From Lunatimonas lonarensis (lineage in GTDB: Bacteria > Bacteroidota > Bacteroidia > Cytophagales > Cyclobacteriaceae), in contig NZ_AQHR01000022.1 in NCBI RefSeq assembly GCF_000390185.1, forward strand, positions 1 to 64,000: a stretch of 64,000 nt of DNA, given 5' to 3'. Both the position numbers and the translations under genes were made by a program. Positions 34,493 through 44,213 of the stretch are shown here, piece by piece. Each line of letters starts with the position of its first letter. The first letter of the stretch is position 1. The notes beneath the pieces are model-generated. The model did no database searches, was not told the origin of the DNA, and worked only from the letters and a program-made list of their open reading frames with translations.

Positions 34493-37400
34493 ATGACCTT
34501 CCCAAGCATAACCATACAAGGAAATATTGTTTCAGGCGAGATACTGGACAAGCTCGCTACAGAGGATATCAAATACCAGAATCCAGCTGATTTTGGGCTG
34601 GGCAAAAATATCAAAGTACGGGACGAGATCGGTTTGGCCTGGGCTTCGGCGCGGGGTTACTGGCAGGCATTTAAGATGCGTAGAGAACGGATAGCCGAAG
34701 ATGAAAGCGGTACTTTCGAAACCCGTAACTTCTGGATGCTTCCTTTCCTGATGACCTTGGGCTATGAGGTGGATAAATCCAATGCAGAAGTCCTGGATGG
34801 CAAGACATACGCCATCAGTCATCGTGCTTCCAACCTTTCAGGTTTTCCAGTGCATATCATGGGCATCAACGATAGCTTGGATAAGCGCAGGGAAACAGGT
34901 GGTCCAAGACTTTCTCCCCATGCCTTAGTACAGGAATACCTGAACAAAACCGATAATTTCCTCTATGCCATGGTCACCAATGGCAAGCACCTGAGACTGC
35001 TCCGCGATGCTACCAGATTGGTGAGGCTGACCTATCTGGAATTTGATTTGGAGAAGATGATGGAGGAAGAGCTCTTTGCGGATTTTGCAGTGCTTTATCG
35101 TATCCTTCATGCTTCCCGTATGCCCAAAGAGAAGGGGGAAGGAGAAACATCCTTCATGGAGTATTACCATCAGGAGTCCTTGGCATCGGGAACCCGTATC
35201 CGTGAAAAGCTCTCTGAAGCAGTGGAAAGCTCCATCAAACGGTTGGGCAACGGCTTCTTAAAACATCCCGATAACCATGAATTACGGGCCATGGTGCAGT
35301 CCGGGGAGCTGACGGGTAAACAATATTACCTCTACCTGCTGCGCCTGATCTACCGATTCCTGTTTCTGCTCGTGACGGAAGACCGCAGTCTGGTCTATCC
35401 GGAAAAGCGGGATGCCGAACTCACCCGACTGCGCAAGATCTATTATGACTTCTACAGCATGGATCGGGTTCGCAAGCTCGCCATTCGCAAGATCTTTGTG
35501 GAAGGGTACAAACATGACCTCTGGGAAAATATCAAGATTACTTTCCGTTTGTTTGAGACTGCAAAATATGGGGAAAAACTGGGAATCAAACCACTCGGTT
35601 CGGGGATTTTCCATCCCTCGGCATTAGGTGCTTTGGGAGATAGCAAACTGAAAAATGAAGATCTGCTTTTCGTTATCCATAGGCTTTGCTACTTTATGGA
35701 TGAGGAACGCAAGCAATTGGTAAAAGTAAACTTCGGTAACTTAGACGTGGAAGAATTTGGTTCTGTGTATCAGGGACTCCTGGAGTTCGAGCCGGTATTT
35801 TCCGAATTGGAAACCTCCCCAAGCTTTGGTTTTATGGCAGGTACGGAACGTTCCACTTCAGGATCCCACTATACACCCGAGGAACTGGTTCGTCCGCTGA
35901 TCCAGCATTCCTTGGAGTACATCATTCAGGACTGTCTCGAGAAGCCCGAGGAAAGGCTGAAACTTACTGCCCCAAACGCCACTAAACCCACCCTTCAGGA
36001 ACGTGCCCTCTTGGCCATCAAAGTCTGTGATATTTCCTGTGGAAGTGGGCATATCCTCCTTTCTGCAGCTCGTAGGATAGGTACAGAATTGGCGAAGGTC
36101 CGAACCGGTGAAGATCAGCCCACTCCCACAGCCATCCGTCAGGCCGTGCGTGATGTGATACGGGAGTGTATCTATGGCGTGGATAAGAATCCACTGGCTG
36201 TAGAACTCTGTAAAGTAGCGTTATGGCTGGAAGCACATAACCCGGGAGAACCACTGAACTTCCTCGATCATAAAATCAAATGTGGAGATGCCATCGTAGG
36301 ACTGGCCCATAAAGAAGAACTGGAGCGAGGTATCGCAGATGATGCCTTCAAAGCCCTGCCGGGAGATGACAAAAACATTGCTTCCCAATTCAGGAAAAGG
36401 AACAAAGAAGAGCGTGAGCGTAAAGATCAGCTCTCCATGGACTATTCTATGGATGTGAATGAAGCGGTCAATAAGGCCATCGAGCAGTTCCAACTCTTCA
36501 AAAACTTACCTGAACGAACTCCTGAGGAGATCGAAGCTAAGCAGAAGAAGTTTATGGAACTGAACAAGGGGACAACCTATGCCCGGCTGAAAAGCTTGGC
36601 GGATATGCAGGTCGCGCAGTTCTTTATCCCCAAGACAGCTGATCAAAAAGGCTATATCTGTACAGATGCCACCTATCGGAAGTACCTTCGTGAAAAGACG
36701 ATCCCTACAGGAATGCCACCGGCCAAAGCAGAGACCTTAGCTCAGGAAAAAGGCTTTTTCCATTACTTTCTGGAGTACCCGGAGGTTTTCCAGGAGGGAG
36801 GATTTGATTGTATTTTGGGAAATCCTCCCTTTTTGGGGAGAAGAAAAATTACTGGAACTTTTGGAAACAATTTTCTTGAGTTCTTGAAACATCAATATCA
36901 CCCTATAGGTGCAGAGGATTTAGTTACATATTTTTTCAGAAGGATTTTCTCAATCTGTAAGTTAAATGGATTTTTATCATTGATATCAACAAATACAATA
37001 TCTCAAGGTGGTGCCAGAGAGTTTGGACTTGATGTAATAATTTCCAAAGGAGGAAAAATTAACCATGCTGTTTCAAGCATGAAATGGCCTGGCATTGCCG
37101 CAGTTGAGGTTTCGCTGGTTACAATTTATAGTGGTGTGTGGAAAGGAAATTACATACTTAATGGTAAGCAAGTTATTGGAATTTCAACTTATTTGGATAG
37201 CAGTGAGTCTCAAGTTCATCCCTTTACACTTATTAAGAATGTTGATTTAAGTTTTAAGGGTTCCGAACCTGCTGGAATGGGTTTTATTTTAACTAAGGAG
37301 GAAGCTGAAGAATTATGTTCAAGAGATAAAAGAAATTTTGATGTTATTTTTCCATACTTAAATGGAGATGATTTAAATAGCCAAATCGGATCTCTTGCAA

Positions 37401-38734
37401 GTAGGTATATTATTAATTTTTTTGACTGGGAGCTGGAAAAAGCAAAAATGTATCCAGATTGTTTTCAAATTATTGATTCAAAAGTTAGACCAGAAAGGCA
37501 AAGAAAGAAGAAAAATAAGGATGGATCTGAATCTACTGATTATCAACTTAGGTATCCGTTACCCCAAAAATATTGGATTTATGGAGAGAAAAGACCGAAA
37601 TTATATTCTGTTATTAAGGATTTTAAAGAGGTTATAGTTACTGCGAGAACAAGTAATACTAATGCAATTGAGATTGTTCAAAATAATCAGGTTTTGAACG
37701 CCAATTTGACAATTTTTGGAATTCAAGGGTTTGATAATTTTTCAATTCTTCAAAGTAGCCTTCATTTTGCCTGGGCTTATAAATTCTCCACTAAACTTGA
37801 AACAAGGTTGATTTATCAGCCATCAGACGTTTTCGAGACATTTCCGTTCCCGGAAAATTCGAATATTAAATACAAGGATTATTTAAATGAAATAGGAGAA
37901 CGGTATTACAAGGAAAGAAAGAAGTTGATGTTTGATATAAAGCTTGGATTGACTAAGTTTTATAATTTATTCAATTTAAGAGAGATTGATTACAGTGTTA
38001 TAAAAAATGATTCAAAAAAATTCGAAAAGGACGTTTTGAGTTTTTGGACTCATTTTGAAAAGATGAATTTTAATTTTTCATGGGAAGAGTCAATAAAAAG
38101 GATTCTAATGCTTCGACAACTCCACGAACAAATGGACGAAGCCGTATTGGAAGCTTATGGCTGGACTGATATTCAACTTCGCCATGATTTTTATGAAGTG
38201 GATTATCTTCCTGAGAATGACCGGGTGCGTTACACTATCCATCCCGATGCTCGTAAGGAAATCCTTAAGCGACTGTTGGAACTGAACCATCAATACTTCG
38301 AGGAAGAAGCCAAGCAAGGCCTGCATAAGCAGAAAAATGTAGAAGCCTTCTACGAACAGAAAGGACAGCCTGTACCTGAGGAAGTGGCAAAGTGGTTTCA
38401 GAAGGGCAAAGGGAAGTCCAAAGGTTCCTCTTCAAAACCACCGAAAAAGAAGACAGCCGATAACCAACCGGACCTGTTTGCTGCCACCACACCCTTATTT
38501 GCCCAAGGCAGTAACCAGAAAATAGCCATCGGTTCCAAGGTCACAATCCGTAACGAGGAAGCCAAGGAAATGAAATACATTATCCAATCCACCGGAGAAA
38601 AAGGCAGCTTCACAGCAGATGGCTACAAAGTCATTTTAGCTGACTCTGGGCTTGCACAGGCTATGATGGGTAAGATGGAAGGGGACAAGTTTGAGTTTGG
38701 GGGTGTGGGGTATAGGGTATTGAAGATTAACTAA
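34493..38734 (+). CDS. Large Eco57I-type adenine-specific DNA methyltransferase (restriction-modification-like)
   Basis: A 1413-residue protein with SAM-binding motif I (CDISCGSGHILLSAAR, Asp about 513) and catalytic motif IV (GNPPFLG, NPPF about 777-780), as in N6-adenine methyltransferases of the Eco57I/PglX/DISARM-DrmMI type. The long N-terminal half has no canonical nuclease motif that I can point to. Residues about 783-1203 (36840-38100) form the presumed target-recognition region and are strikingly AT-rich compared with both flanks. The C-terminus has a KGKSKGSSSKPPKKK linker and a small end domain. No helicase, DrmA/B or Brx genes are next to it, so it is an orphan or the remnant of a larger defence island. 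Confidence 0.85.
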   Translation: MTFPSITIQGNIVSGEILDKLATEDIKYQNPADFGLGKNIKVRDEIGLAWASARGYWQAFKMRRERIAEDESGTFETRNFWMLPFLMTLGYEVDKSNAEVLDGKTYAISHRASNLSGFPVHIMGINDSLDKRRETGGPRLSPHALVQEYLNKTDNFLYAMVTNGKHLRLLRDATRLVRLTYLEFDLEKMMEEELFADFAVLYRILHASRMPKEKGEGETSFMEYYHQESLASGTRIREKLSEAVESSIKRLGNGFLKHPDNHELRAMVQSGELTGKQYYLYLLRLIYRFLFLLVTEDRSLVYPEKRDAELTRLRKIYYDFYSMDRVRKLAIRKIFVEGYKHDLWENIKITFRLFETAKYGEKLGIKPLGSGIFHPSALGALGDSKLKNEDLLFVIHRLCYFMDEERKQLVKVNFGNLDVEEFGSVYQGLLEFEPVFSELETSPSFGFMAGTERSTSGSHYTPEELVRPLIQHSLEYIIQDCLEKPEERLKLTAPNATKPTLQERALLAIKVCDISCGSGHILLSAARRIGTELAKVRTGEDQPTPTAIRQAVRDVIRECIYGVDKNPLAVELCKVALWLEAHNPGEPLNFLDHKIKCGDAIVGLAHKEELERGIADDAFKALPGDDKNIASQFRKRNKEERERKDQLSMDYSMDVNEAVNKAIEQFQLFKNLPERTPEEIEAKQKKFMELNKGTTYARLKSLADMQVAQFFIPKTADQKGYICTDATYRKYLREKTIPTGMPPAKAETLAQEKGFFHYFLEYPEVFQEGGFDCILGNPPFLGRRKITGTFGNNFLEFLKHQYHPIGAEDLVTYFFRRIFSICKLNGFLSLISTNTISQGGAREFGLDVIISKGGKINHAVSSMKWPGIAAVEVSLVTIYSGVWKGNYILNGKQVIGISTYLDSSESQVHPFTLIKNVDLSFKGSEPAGMGFILTKEEAEELCSRDKRNFDVIFPYLNGDDLNSQIGSLASRYIINFFDWELEKAKMYPDCFQIIDSKVRPERQRKKKNKDGSESTDYQLRYPLPQKYWIYGEKRPKLYSVIKDFKEVIVTARTSNTNAIEIVQNNQVLNANLTIFGIQGFDNFSILQSSLHFAWAYKFSTKLETRLIYQPSDVFETFPFPENSNIKYKDYLNEIGERYYKERKKLMFDIKLGLTKFYNLFNLREIDYSVIKNDSKKFEKDVLSFWTHFEKMNFNFSWEESIKRILMLRQLHEQMDEAVLEAYGWTDIQLRHDFYEVDYLPENDRVRYTIHPDARKEILKRLLELNHQYFEEEAKQGLHKQKNVEAFYEQKGQPVPEEVAKWFQKGKGKSKGSSSKPPKKKTADNQPDLFAATTPLFAQGSNQKIAIGSKVTIRNEEAKEMKYIIQSTGEKGSFTADGYKVILADSGLAQAMMGKMEGDKFEFGGVGYRVLKIN

Positions 38735-38871
38735 TATGCCGGGTCGGAATTTTCTAGCTCACAAGGGTTCATTAACCGGTTTGGAAGGATGGGGCTGATA
38801 TGCAGAAAAAATTGATGGATAAGATTGAGATGCTTGTTACCTTTTAATTATAAACTTAAATTTCAAAAATT

Positions 38872-39423
38872 ATGGATTGGTCAAAGTACCCAAGCAGAAT
38901 TAATAAGAATGGAGAAAAGGAATACTTTTTCGATGGTGATTGGTGTAAACCAGTAGACATGAATAACCTATCTCCTGCTGACATATTTTCTATTATTAAA
39001 ATCCCAAATTGGATAAATGATTCTAATTACACGTATCTTGCTTCAGATGAAGCGATGATTGAAGGATGTTATAGGTTTGTGGAAATTGAGGAAGCCAAGC
39101 CAAAAGTGGCAGGTGATGTTCCAGGAAGATTTTTAGCAAAGGCTTTCTATAAAGAAAAACCAAGTGACTCTTACATAGATTCGCAGAATAGATATGCCTT
39201 GGTTACAGTCAGAATTAATCCTCTGCTAAATCGGGCTGCGAAAGGAAGTTTCATGGATTATGCAGCATCAGAAGGTAAAGTAATTAAAAAAAGTATTGAT
39301 AGTTTCAAAATACTCTTTCACAAAAAAGAAATTCACCTCGAAAAAATCGAACTCGTAGAAAACTTACAATATAAAAACAAATCATATGTATACACTTGGC
39401 ATTTCATAAAAAGCGATTCTTAA
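38872..39423 (+). CDS. Hypothetical protein next to methyltransferase
   Basis: This 183-residue soluble protein has no signal or transmembrane segment. It is Lys/Glu/Tyr-rich with DNA as AT-rich as the recognition block of the neighbouring methyltransferase. Notable stretches are EYFFDGDWCKPVDMNNLSPA near the start and SYVYTWHFIKSDS at the end. I do not recognise a family. It lies 137 nt downstream of the methyltransferase on the same strand and may be an accessory gene of that island or an unrelated transferred gene. Confidence 0.6.
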   Translation: MDWSKYPSRINKNGEKEYFFDGDWCKPVDMNNLSPADIFSIIKIPNWINDSNYTYLASDEAMIEGCYRFVEIEEAKPKVAGDVPGRFLAKAFYKEKPSDSYIDSQNRYALVTVRINPLLNRAAKGSFMDYAASEGKVIKKSIDSFKILFHKKEIHLEKIELVENLQYKNKSYVYTWHFIKSDS

Positions 39424-39767
39424 ATCATACTGTTTAAAAGACCGGACATATCCATAAAAACACAGTCTACATACATGAATCCTTGGTAAATCATATCGAG
39501 TAAGCCATATCTATTCAGAAAATCCTGAATGAATATTAAGTATTAAACCGAAAGAAATATATTAATAGTAAATAGATACAACCCAATGGTAATCTGGAGA
39601 ATAGGCATAGAATCAGAAAAAAAGAGTTCCCCTTCGCTACCGGAAGTGACTATCAAAGGAATACGAGAAGGTATTCAAGATCGGAATCACCATTCCTATT
39701 CAAACACCACCTTAGAATGGAAACAATCCAACGCTCAAAATTGACGGTCCTAACCTCGAGAACTACC
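39424..39767. other. Gene-less stretch after defence island
   Basis: No supported gene, terminator or RNA was seen. It is AT-rich at its left and nearer genome average at its right, which may mark the island's edge. Confidence 0.4.
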
Positions 39768-40055
39768 ATGAAAACCTACAAAGAACAAATCATTGACTGC
39801 ATCAACGAGCTTTGGGAAGCAAGGGTAAAGGCGTTTGGCTGTATGGTCAGCTTGGCCATGGGAACCCATTTAAAGGAAATCAACGATGCGTTTGCAATCG
39901 GGGAGGTGTTCGAGTTTCAGTATGCGCACTTCGAAGACATCGACGACACCAATATCCAACGCCTGATCGCCCTTTGCAAAGAAATGGACGAAACCATTTC
40001 CAGCCGGATAACCATCACCGGTAATCCTTCGGATGTCCCCCAAAGTACTTTTTAA
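39768..40055 (+). CDS. Hypothetical small protein convergent with AraC-type regulator
   Basis: The 95-residue soluble protein starts MKTYKEQIIDCINELWEARV. It is acidic, with FEFQYAHFEDIDDTNIQRL in the middle, and has normal codon use. A longer start at 39717 is possible but the first 17 residues look non-coding. Its last 41 bp overlap the 3' end of the AraC-type gene on the opposite strand. No family recognised. The overlap and small size make it uncertain. Confidence 0.45.
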   Translation: MKTYKEQIIDCINELWEARVKAFGCMVSLAMGTHLKEINDAFAIGEVFEFQYAHFEDIDDTNIQRLIALCKEMDETISSRITITGNPSDVPQSTF

Positions 40056-40965
40056 ACGCCGCCGAAAAATGGGTGGCATGCTTATAGCCAAGCTGCTCCG
40101 ATATATCCGCTATTTTCAGGTCTTTATCTTTGAGTAACGCCAACGCCTTTTCCATACGCTTGTCCATGACAAATCCATAAACCGTCTGCTGAAAAGCTTC
40201 TTTAAAATGACGCTTCAAATGGGATTCGTTGGTGCCTACCTCCAATGCCAATTTCCGCAAGCTGGGAGGGTTGGCTAGCTGACTTAGCAATATTTCTCTT
40301 GCCCTATGCATCTGCTGAAGTGCCTTCTCATCCATTAGCGAAGGCTCTCCCGAAACATCCACTTCCTGCTCCCTGTGTTGCATCAACATCAACAACAAAA
40401 ATTCCAGCACCTTCATTTCCACCAAGTGCCGTTTAAAGCAGCCTTCGTATTCGTTAAATGCCAAGTTGCGCACAATCTGCAGCATCACTTCACCTAACTT
40501 GGTCTCCAAGTAGATCTGATAGCCCTGCTGATGGGAAGCTAACTTTTCCCAGCCCTGAAACCCATCTATTCCCCGCGCGACTTTCTCCAGGAGTTCCGGA
40601 GATAAAGAAATCAGCATCGCATCCACCGAGCTCCCCGGTAAGGACCCCGCCGAAAACTCCTCTCCGGCTAAGACCAATACGCAGCGACCTTCCAGCAATT
40701 CAAATGGCTGATCAGATTCCGAATAATGCAGCGCTATGCCCCCTTTGAGTACCACCCACAACTGGTAACAGCCCGCTCCGATCTGGATTTCCATCTGCTG
40801 AAACTTTCCCACTTCTCCTGTAAAATACACCAAGGAAACGCCCTCAGAACAGTACACGGTATGAGGAGAAAATTGCCCCGCACCTGAAAGAAAAGGTGGT
40901 TGGTCCCCTTCCGAAGAGCCGTTGTACACCAATTGAAGCCTGCTATGTGGATGTTCCCTTGTCAC
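40015..40965 (-). CDS. AraC-family transcriptional regulator (PchR-like layout)
   Basis: This 316-residue protein has an N-terminal cupin-like sensing region (YQLWVVLKGGIALHYS, FELLEGRCVLVLAGEEF) and a C-terminal double helix-turn-helix (SLRKLALEVGTNESHLKRHF; IADISEQLGYKHATHFSAAF, then KKYFGGHPKDYR). Regulators of this layout and length often activate siderophore or heme receptor genes. It is divergent from the SusC/SusD/PepSY operon, whose start lies 158 bp away, and is its probable activator (inference). It also overlaps a small convergent gene at its 3' end. Confidence 0.9.
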   Translation of the reverse strand: MTREHPHSRLQLVYNGSSEGDQPPFLSGAGQFSPHTVYCSEGVSLVYFTGEVGKFQQMEIQIGAGCYQLWVVLKGGIALHYSESDQPFELLEGRCVLVLAGEEFSAGSLPGSSVDAMLISLSPELLEKVARGIDGFQGWEKLASHQQGYQIYLETKLGEVMLQIVRNLAFNEYEGCFKRHLVEMKVLEFLLLMLMQHREQEVDVSGEPSLMDEKALQQMHRAREILLSQLANPPSLRKLALEVGTNESHLKRHFKEAFQQTVYGFVMDKRMEKALALLKDKDLKIADISEQLGYKHATHFSAAFKKYFGGHPKDYR

Positions 40966-41063
40966 TTGGTCAGATAAATTTCCCTTTTCGTCATTTTAAT
41001 TCCTCCTGCCGTCATTTTCATTTCCAGCCCACCGCTAGATTTGCAGCCGTAAAGTTAATCGTT

Positions 41064-41080
41064 TTTAGATTAAATCTAAA
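41064..41080. promoter_or_regulatory. Palindrome resembling a DtxR-type iron box
   Basis: TTTAGATT-A-AATCTAAA is an 8-bp perfect dyad 42 nt before the susC start, in the divergent region with the AraC-type gene. DtxR/IdeR-like and related iron repressors bind dyads of this kind (TTAG...CTAA). With the PepSY gene in the operon this supports iron control. It is not proof. Confidence 0.5.
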
Positions 41081-41122
41081 TAATAATAATTTCGGTAAGA
41101 TTATTTTAATCCACACAATCTC

Positions 41123-44100
41123 ATGACACACACATACACGCTTTTTTGTGGGCTATGCGCCATAGTGCTGTTTGCTATGGCAAGTCCCGCGGCGGCCCAA
41201 CGGGTACACGTCAACGGTCAGGTCAAAGACGCCTATACACGCGAGGCCCTTCCCGGAGCAACCATCCAATTGAAATCCAACCCTACCACTTCTGTTACAG
41301 ACGCCGAAGGATACTTTCGCATGTACGCAAATGAGGGAGATACACTGATTGTCCGGTTCTTGGGGTATAAAGAAACCTACTTCATCGCCCCTTCTGACGA
41401 ACAACTCCTGCAGCTTCGATTGGAAGAGGATGTTAACCAGCTCGCAGAGGTGCAGGTGACAGGAGCCTTGGGATTTTCCCGATCCTCCAAAGAGCTGGGG
41501 TCTTCTGCACAAGTCATAGACTCCGAAAACCTCAATCAGGGCCGTACGATAAACCCGCTATTTGGATTGGCATCCAAAGTGGCCGGATTGCGGATCAACC
41601 AATACGACAGCAAGGTAGATCCAGCAGCCATGATCGTGCTGCGTGGCACACGTTCCCTCCAGCGGGGTACAGGCATAGATGGACGATCAAACAACGAGCC
41701 CATCTACGTGGTGGATGGAGTACCCATCCCAAACATCAATCGCCTAAACCCGAACGACATTGAGAGCATCACCGTCCTGAAAGGGGCCAATGCAGCGGCA
41801 CTTTACGGCTCAGAAGGTGTCAATGGTGCCATTATGATTACCACAAAAAGAGGCAAGGCAGGGCAAGGGGAGGTGAGCATCTCCAATACCACCACGTTTT
41901 CAAATGTGTACTTCCTGCCCGAAGCGCAGAAGATCTACGGCCAAGGCCAAAACGGCGTCTACAGTCCGACGGAGTACGAGTCCTGGGGTCCAAGATTTGA
42001 CGGTACGCAACAGCCGTTTGGCCTTCCCCTACCCGACGGGAGCCAACCAATGATAAATTATGCCGCCCCAGCTCGGGACAACCGGCTAGACCTGTTTCAG
42101 ACTGGCGTAAATGTGCAGAATGACATTTCTTTTTCCGGAGGGGACGAGGTAAGTACGTATTTCCTATCCGCACAGCTCGTAAACCAAAAAGGGATCATTC
42201 CAAAGGATGAGAACAACCGGATCAACTTGCGCTTTAACGGAAGCCGGCAATTCTCCAAGCTGAGCACATCCTATAACATCAACTTTATCCAAAACAAGAG
42301 CGATGTTACACCGGACGGTCCTTGGATAGCCAGCTACCGCATGCCTGCCAACTACAATTATGACTTGGTCCGCAACTGGGAACAGCCAAACAATCCCGGC
42401 AATCCCCTGAACTATTTTATCCCCAACGGTAGCTGGCTCCGAAGTCCCTACTTCCTGATAGACAACCTGCGTAACCAAAGCAACCAACAGATCCTAAACG
42501 GAAAGGTCGAGCTAAACTACCGCCTAGCGGACTGGATCGACGTCATGTACCGGGCAGGATATTATGGAAACACGGAAAGCAACCGGAACTACACCAATAA
42601 ATTCGAAGCACCAGGTACACGAAACACGCCCGGGTCTGTAAACGATCAGAGTGTGAACTTTCAGCGGTTTAACGGGGACTTTATCCTAAGCATGAAAAAG
42701 GAACTGGGAGCCGTGAAAAGCCGCCTGCTGCTAGGACAAAACATACGCATGGATCACAGCAAGGCACACAATATCTCCTCCAACAACCTGCTGTACCGAG
42801 ACATCATCAATCCCGGCAGTCGGGCGGGAGAGCTATCCGGAGGTTCCACCATCATGGAACAACGTTCGCTTGCGGTCTATGGTGAATGGATGACGGGTTA
42901 CCGCGACCACCTGTTTGTGACGATTACTGGTAGAAATGACTGGAATTCCACGCTAAGCAGGGAAAACCGCTCCTACTTCTACCCAGGTATCAGCAGCTCC
43001 TTCATCGCCTCTGAAGCGCTCCCCTTTCTACGGCAAAACCGGCAAGTATCCTATGCCAAGCTGTATGCCTCTTGGAACAAAACCGGAAACGTAACCCTAA
43101 ACCCCTATCAACTCAACAACCCCTACTCCCAGGCAAACGGATTTCCCTTTGGCAGCACCATCGGGTTTCTCCCCAGTCTGACAAACCCCAATCCGGCCAT
43201 TCGACCCGAGTTTGTCACTTCTTACGAGGCGGGCATGCAGGTGGGGCTTTTCAATCACCGGGTGTACCTGGAAGCCGCCTACGTGTACGCCGATTCAGAC
43301 GGACAAATCTCAAACGCCAACGTATCCCGAGCTACCGGCTATAATGCTATGCTAGTAAACTCCGGCCGTATGACCAACAACATCATTGAGCTCAGCATAA
43401 ACGGGGACATCCTGCGCACGCTGGACACCAAATGGAACCTCGGCTTCAACTACACCTATACCAACAATGTAGTGAGGGAACTCTACGGTGGGGCGGAATT
43501 TCGGCAGAACTTCCGGCAGTCCTATGCCTTCGTGGGAGAGCAATTCCCATCCCTCTGGGTCAGTGACTACGCCCGGGATGAGCAAGGCCGGGTGATTGTA
43601 GATGCGCAGACCGGAGACCCCAAGGTAGCGGAGGAAAACGTGCTGCTGGGCCCCATGGTCCCACCCCATATGTTAGGTATCAACTCCTTATTCGAGTACA
43701 GGGGATTTTCCTTGGGATTGCAATTTGACTGGCGTATGGGAGCCTACTTCTACTCGGAAACGATTCCGCCCATGTACACCGCCGGTACGCACCCCACCAC
43801 TGCTGCCTACGGAAGAGAACCCTTTGTCTGGCCAAATTCCGTCATCGAAACTGATCAGGGCACCTATATTCCTAATGAGAGCCTGATGACCTCGGGAGGC
43901 GGAAAGGAATTCTGGACCGCTCAAGGAGCCGTGCAAAGCAATACAGCCGCAAAAGCCGATTTCTTCAAACTTAGGGAATTGAACATCAGCTATCAGCTAC
44001 CTACCGGGTGGTTTTTAGGGGGATCTTTTATCCGATCTGCTTCGGTGGGGCTTGTAGCCACCAACCTATTTATCATCACCCATGCCAGCAACAACATTGG

Positions 44101-44200
44101 AGATCCCGAATACCTGTACAATGCCACTGACGGCTACTACAGCTTTCGGCAGATACCACCTATGAGAAATTACGGTTTCACGGCAAATGTTACATTCTAA
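41123..44200 (+). CDS. SusC/RagA-family TonB-linked receptor (putative iron/siderophore locus)
   Basis: A 1025-residue outer-membrane protein with signal MTHTYTLFCGLCAIVLFAMA. It has a carboxypeptidase-regulatory-like domain (about 30-110: VNGQVKDAYTREALPGATIQ), a plug domain (VTGALGFSRSSKELGSSAQV, IYVVDGVPIPNINRLNPNDI, ITVLKGANAAALYGSEGVNG) and a beta-barrel ending in NYGFTANVTF. It is followed by SusD-like and PepSY genes. The divergent AraC-type regulator and iron-box-like dyad upstream suggest a metal-complex substrate rather than a glycan (inference). Confidence 0.94.
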   Translation: MTHTYTLFCGLCAIVLFAMASPAAAQRVHVNGQVKDAYTREALPGATIQLKSNPTTSVTDAEGYFRMYANEGDTLIVRFLGYKETYFIAPSDEQLLQLRLEEDVNQLAEVQVTGALGFSRSSKELGSSAQVIDSENLNQGRTINPLFGLASKVAGLRINQYDSKVDPAAMIVLRGTRSLQRGTGIDGRSNNEPIYVVDGVPIPNINRLNPNDIESITVLKGANAAALYGSEGVNGAIMITTKRGKAGQGEVSISNTTTFSNVYFLPEAQKIYGQGQNGVYSPTEYESWGPRFDGTQQPFGLPLPDGSQPMINYAAPARDNRLDLFQTGVNVQNDISFSGGDEVSTYFLSAQLVNQKGIIPKDENNRINLRFNGSRQFSKLSTSYNINFIQNKSDVTPDGPWIASYRMPANYNYDLVRNWEQPNNPGNPLNYFIPNGSWLRSPYFLIDNLRNQSNQQILNGKVELNYRLADWIDVMYRAGYYGNTESNRNYTNKFEAPGTRNTPGSVNDQSVNFQRFNGDFILSMKKELGAVKSRLLLGQNIRMDHSKAHNISSNNLLYRDIINPGSRAGELSGGSTIMEQRSLAVYGEWMTGYRDHLFVTITGRNDWNSTLSRENRSYFYPGISSSFIASEALPFLRQNRQVSYAKLYASWNKTGNVTLNPYQLNNPYSQANGFPFGSTIGFLPSLTNPNPAIRPEFVTSYEAGMQVGLFNHRVYLEAAYVYADSDGQISNANVSRATGYNAMLVNSGRMTNNIIELSINGDILRTLDTKWNLGFNYTYTNNVVRELYGGAEFRQNFRQSYAFVGEQFPSLWVSDYARDEQGRVIVDAQTGDPKVAEENVLLGPMVPPHMLGINSLFEYRGFSLGLQFDWRMGAYFYSETIPPMYTAGTHPTTAAYGREPFVWPNSVIETDQGTYIPNESLMTSGGGKEFWTAQGAVQSNTAAKADFFKLRELNISYQLPTGWFLGGSFIRSASVGLVATNLFIITHASNNIGDPEYLYNATDGYYSFRQIPPMRNYGFTANVTF

Positions 44201-44213
44201 TTCAGTTCTACCG

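Noticed and set aside
34493-38734. BREX, DISARM or type I restriction system
   Set aside because: The methylase resembles members of such systems, but no helicase, PglZ, DrmA/B/C, HsdR or HsdS gene is adjacent.
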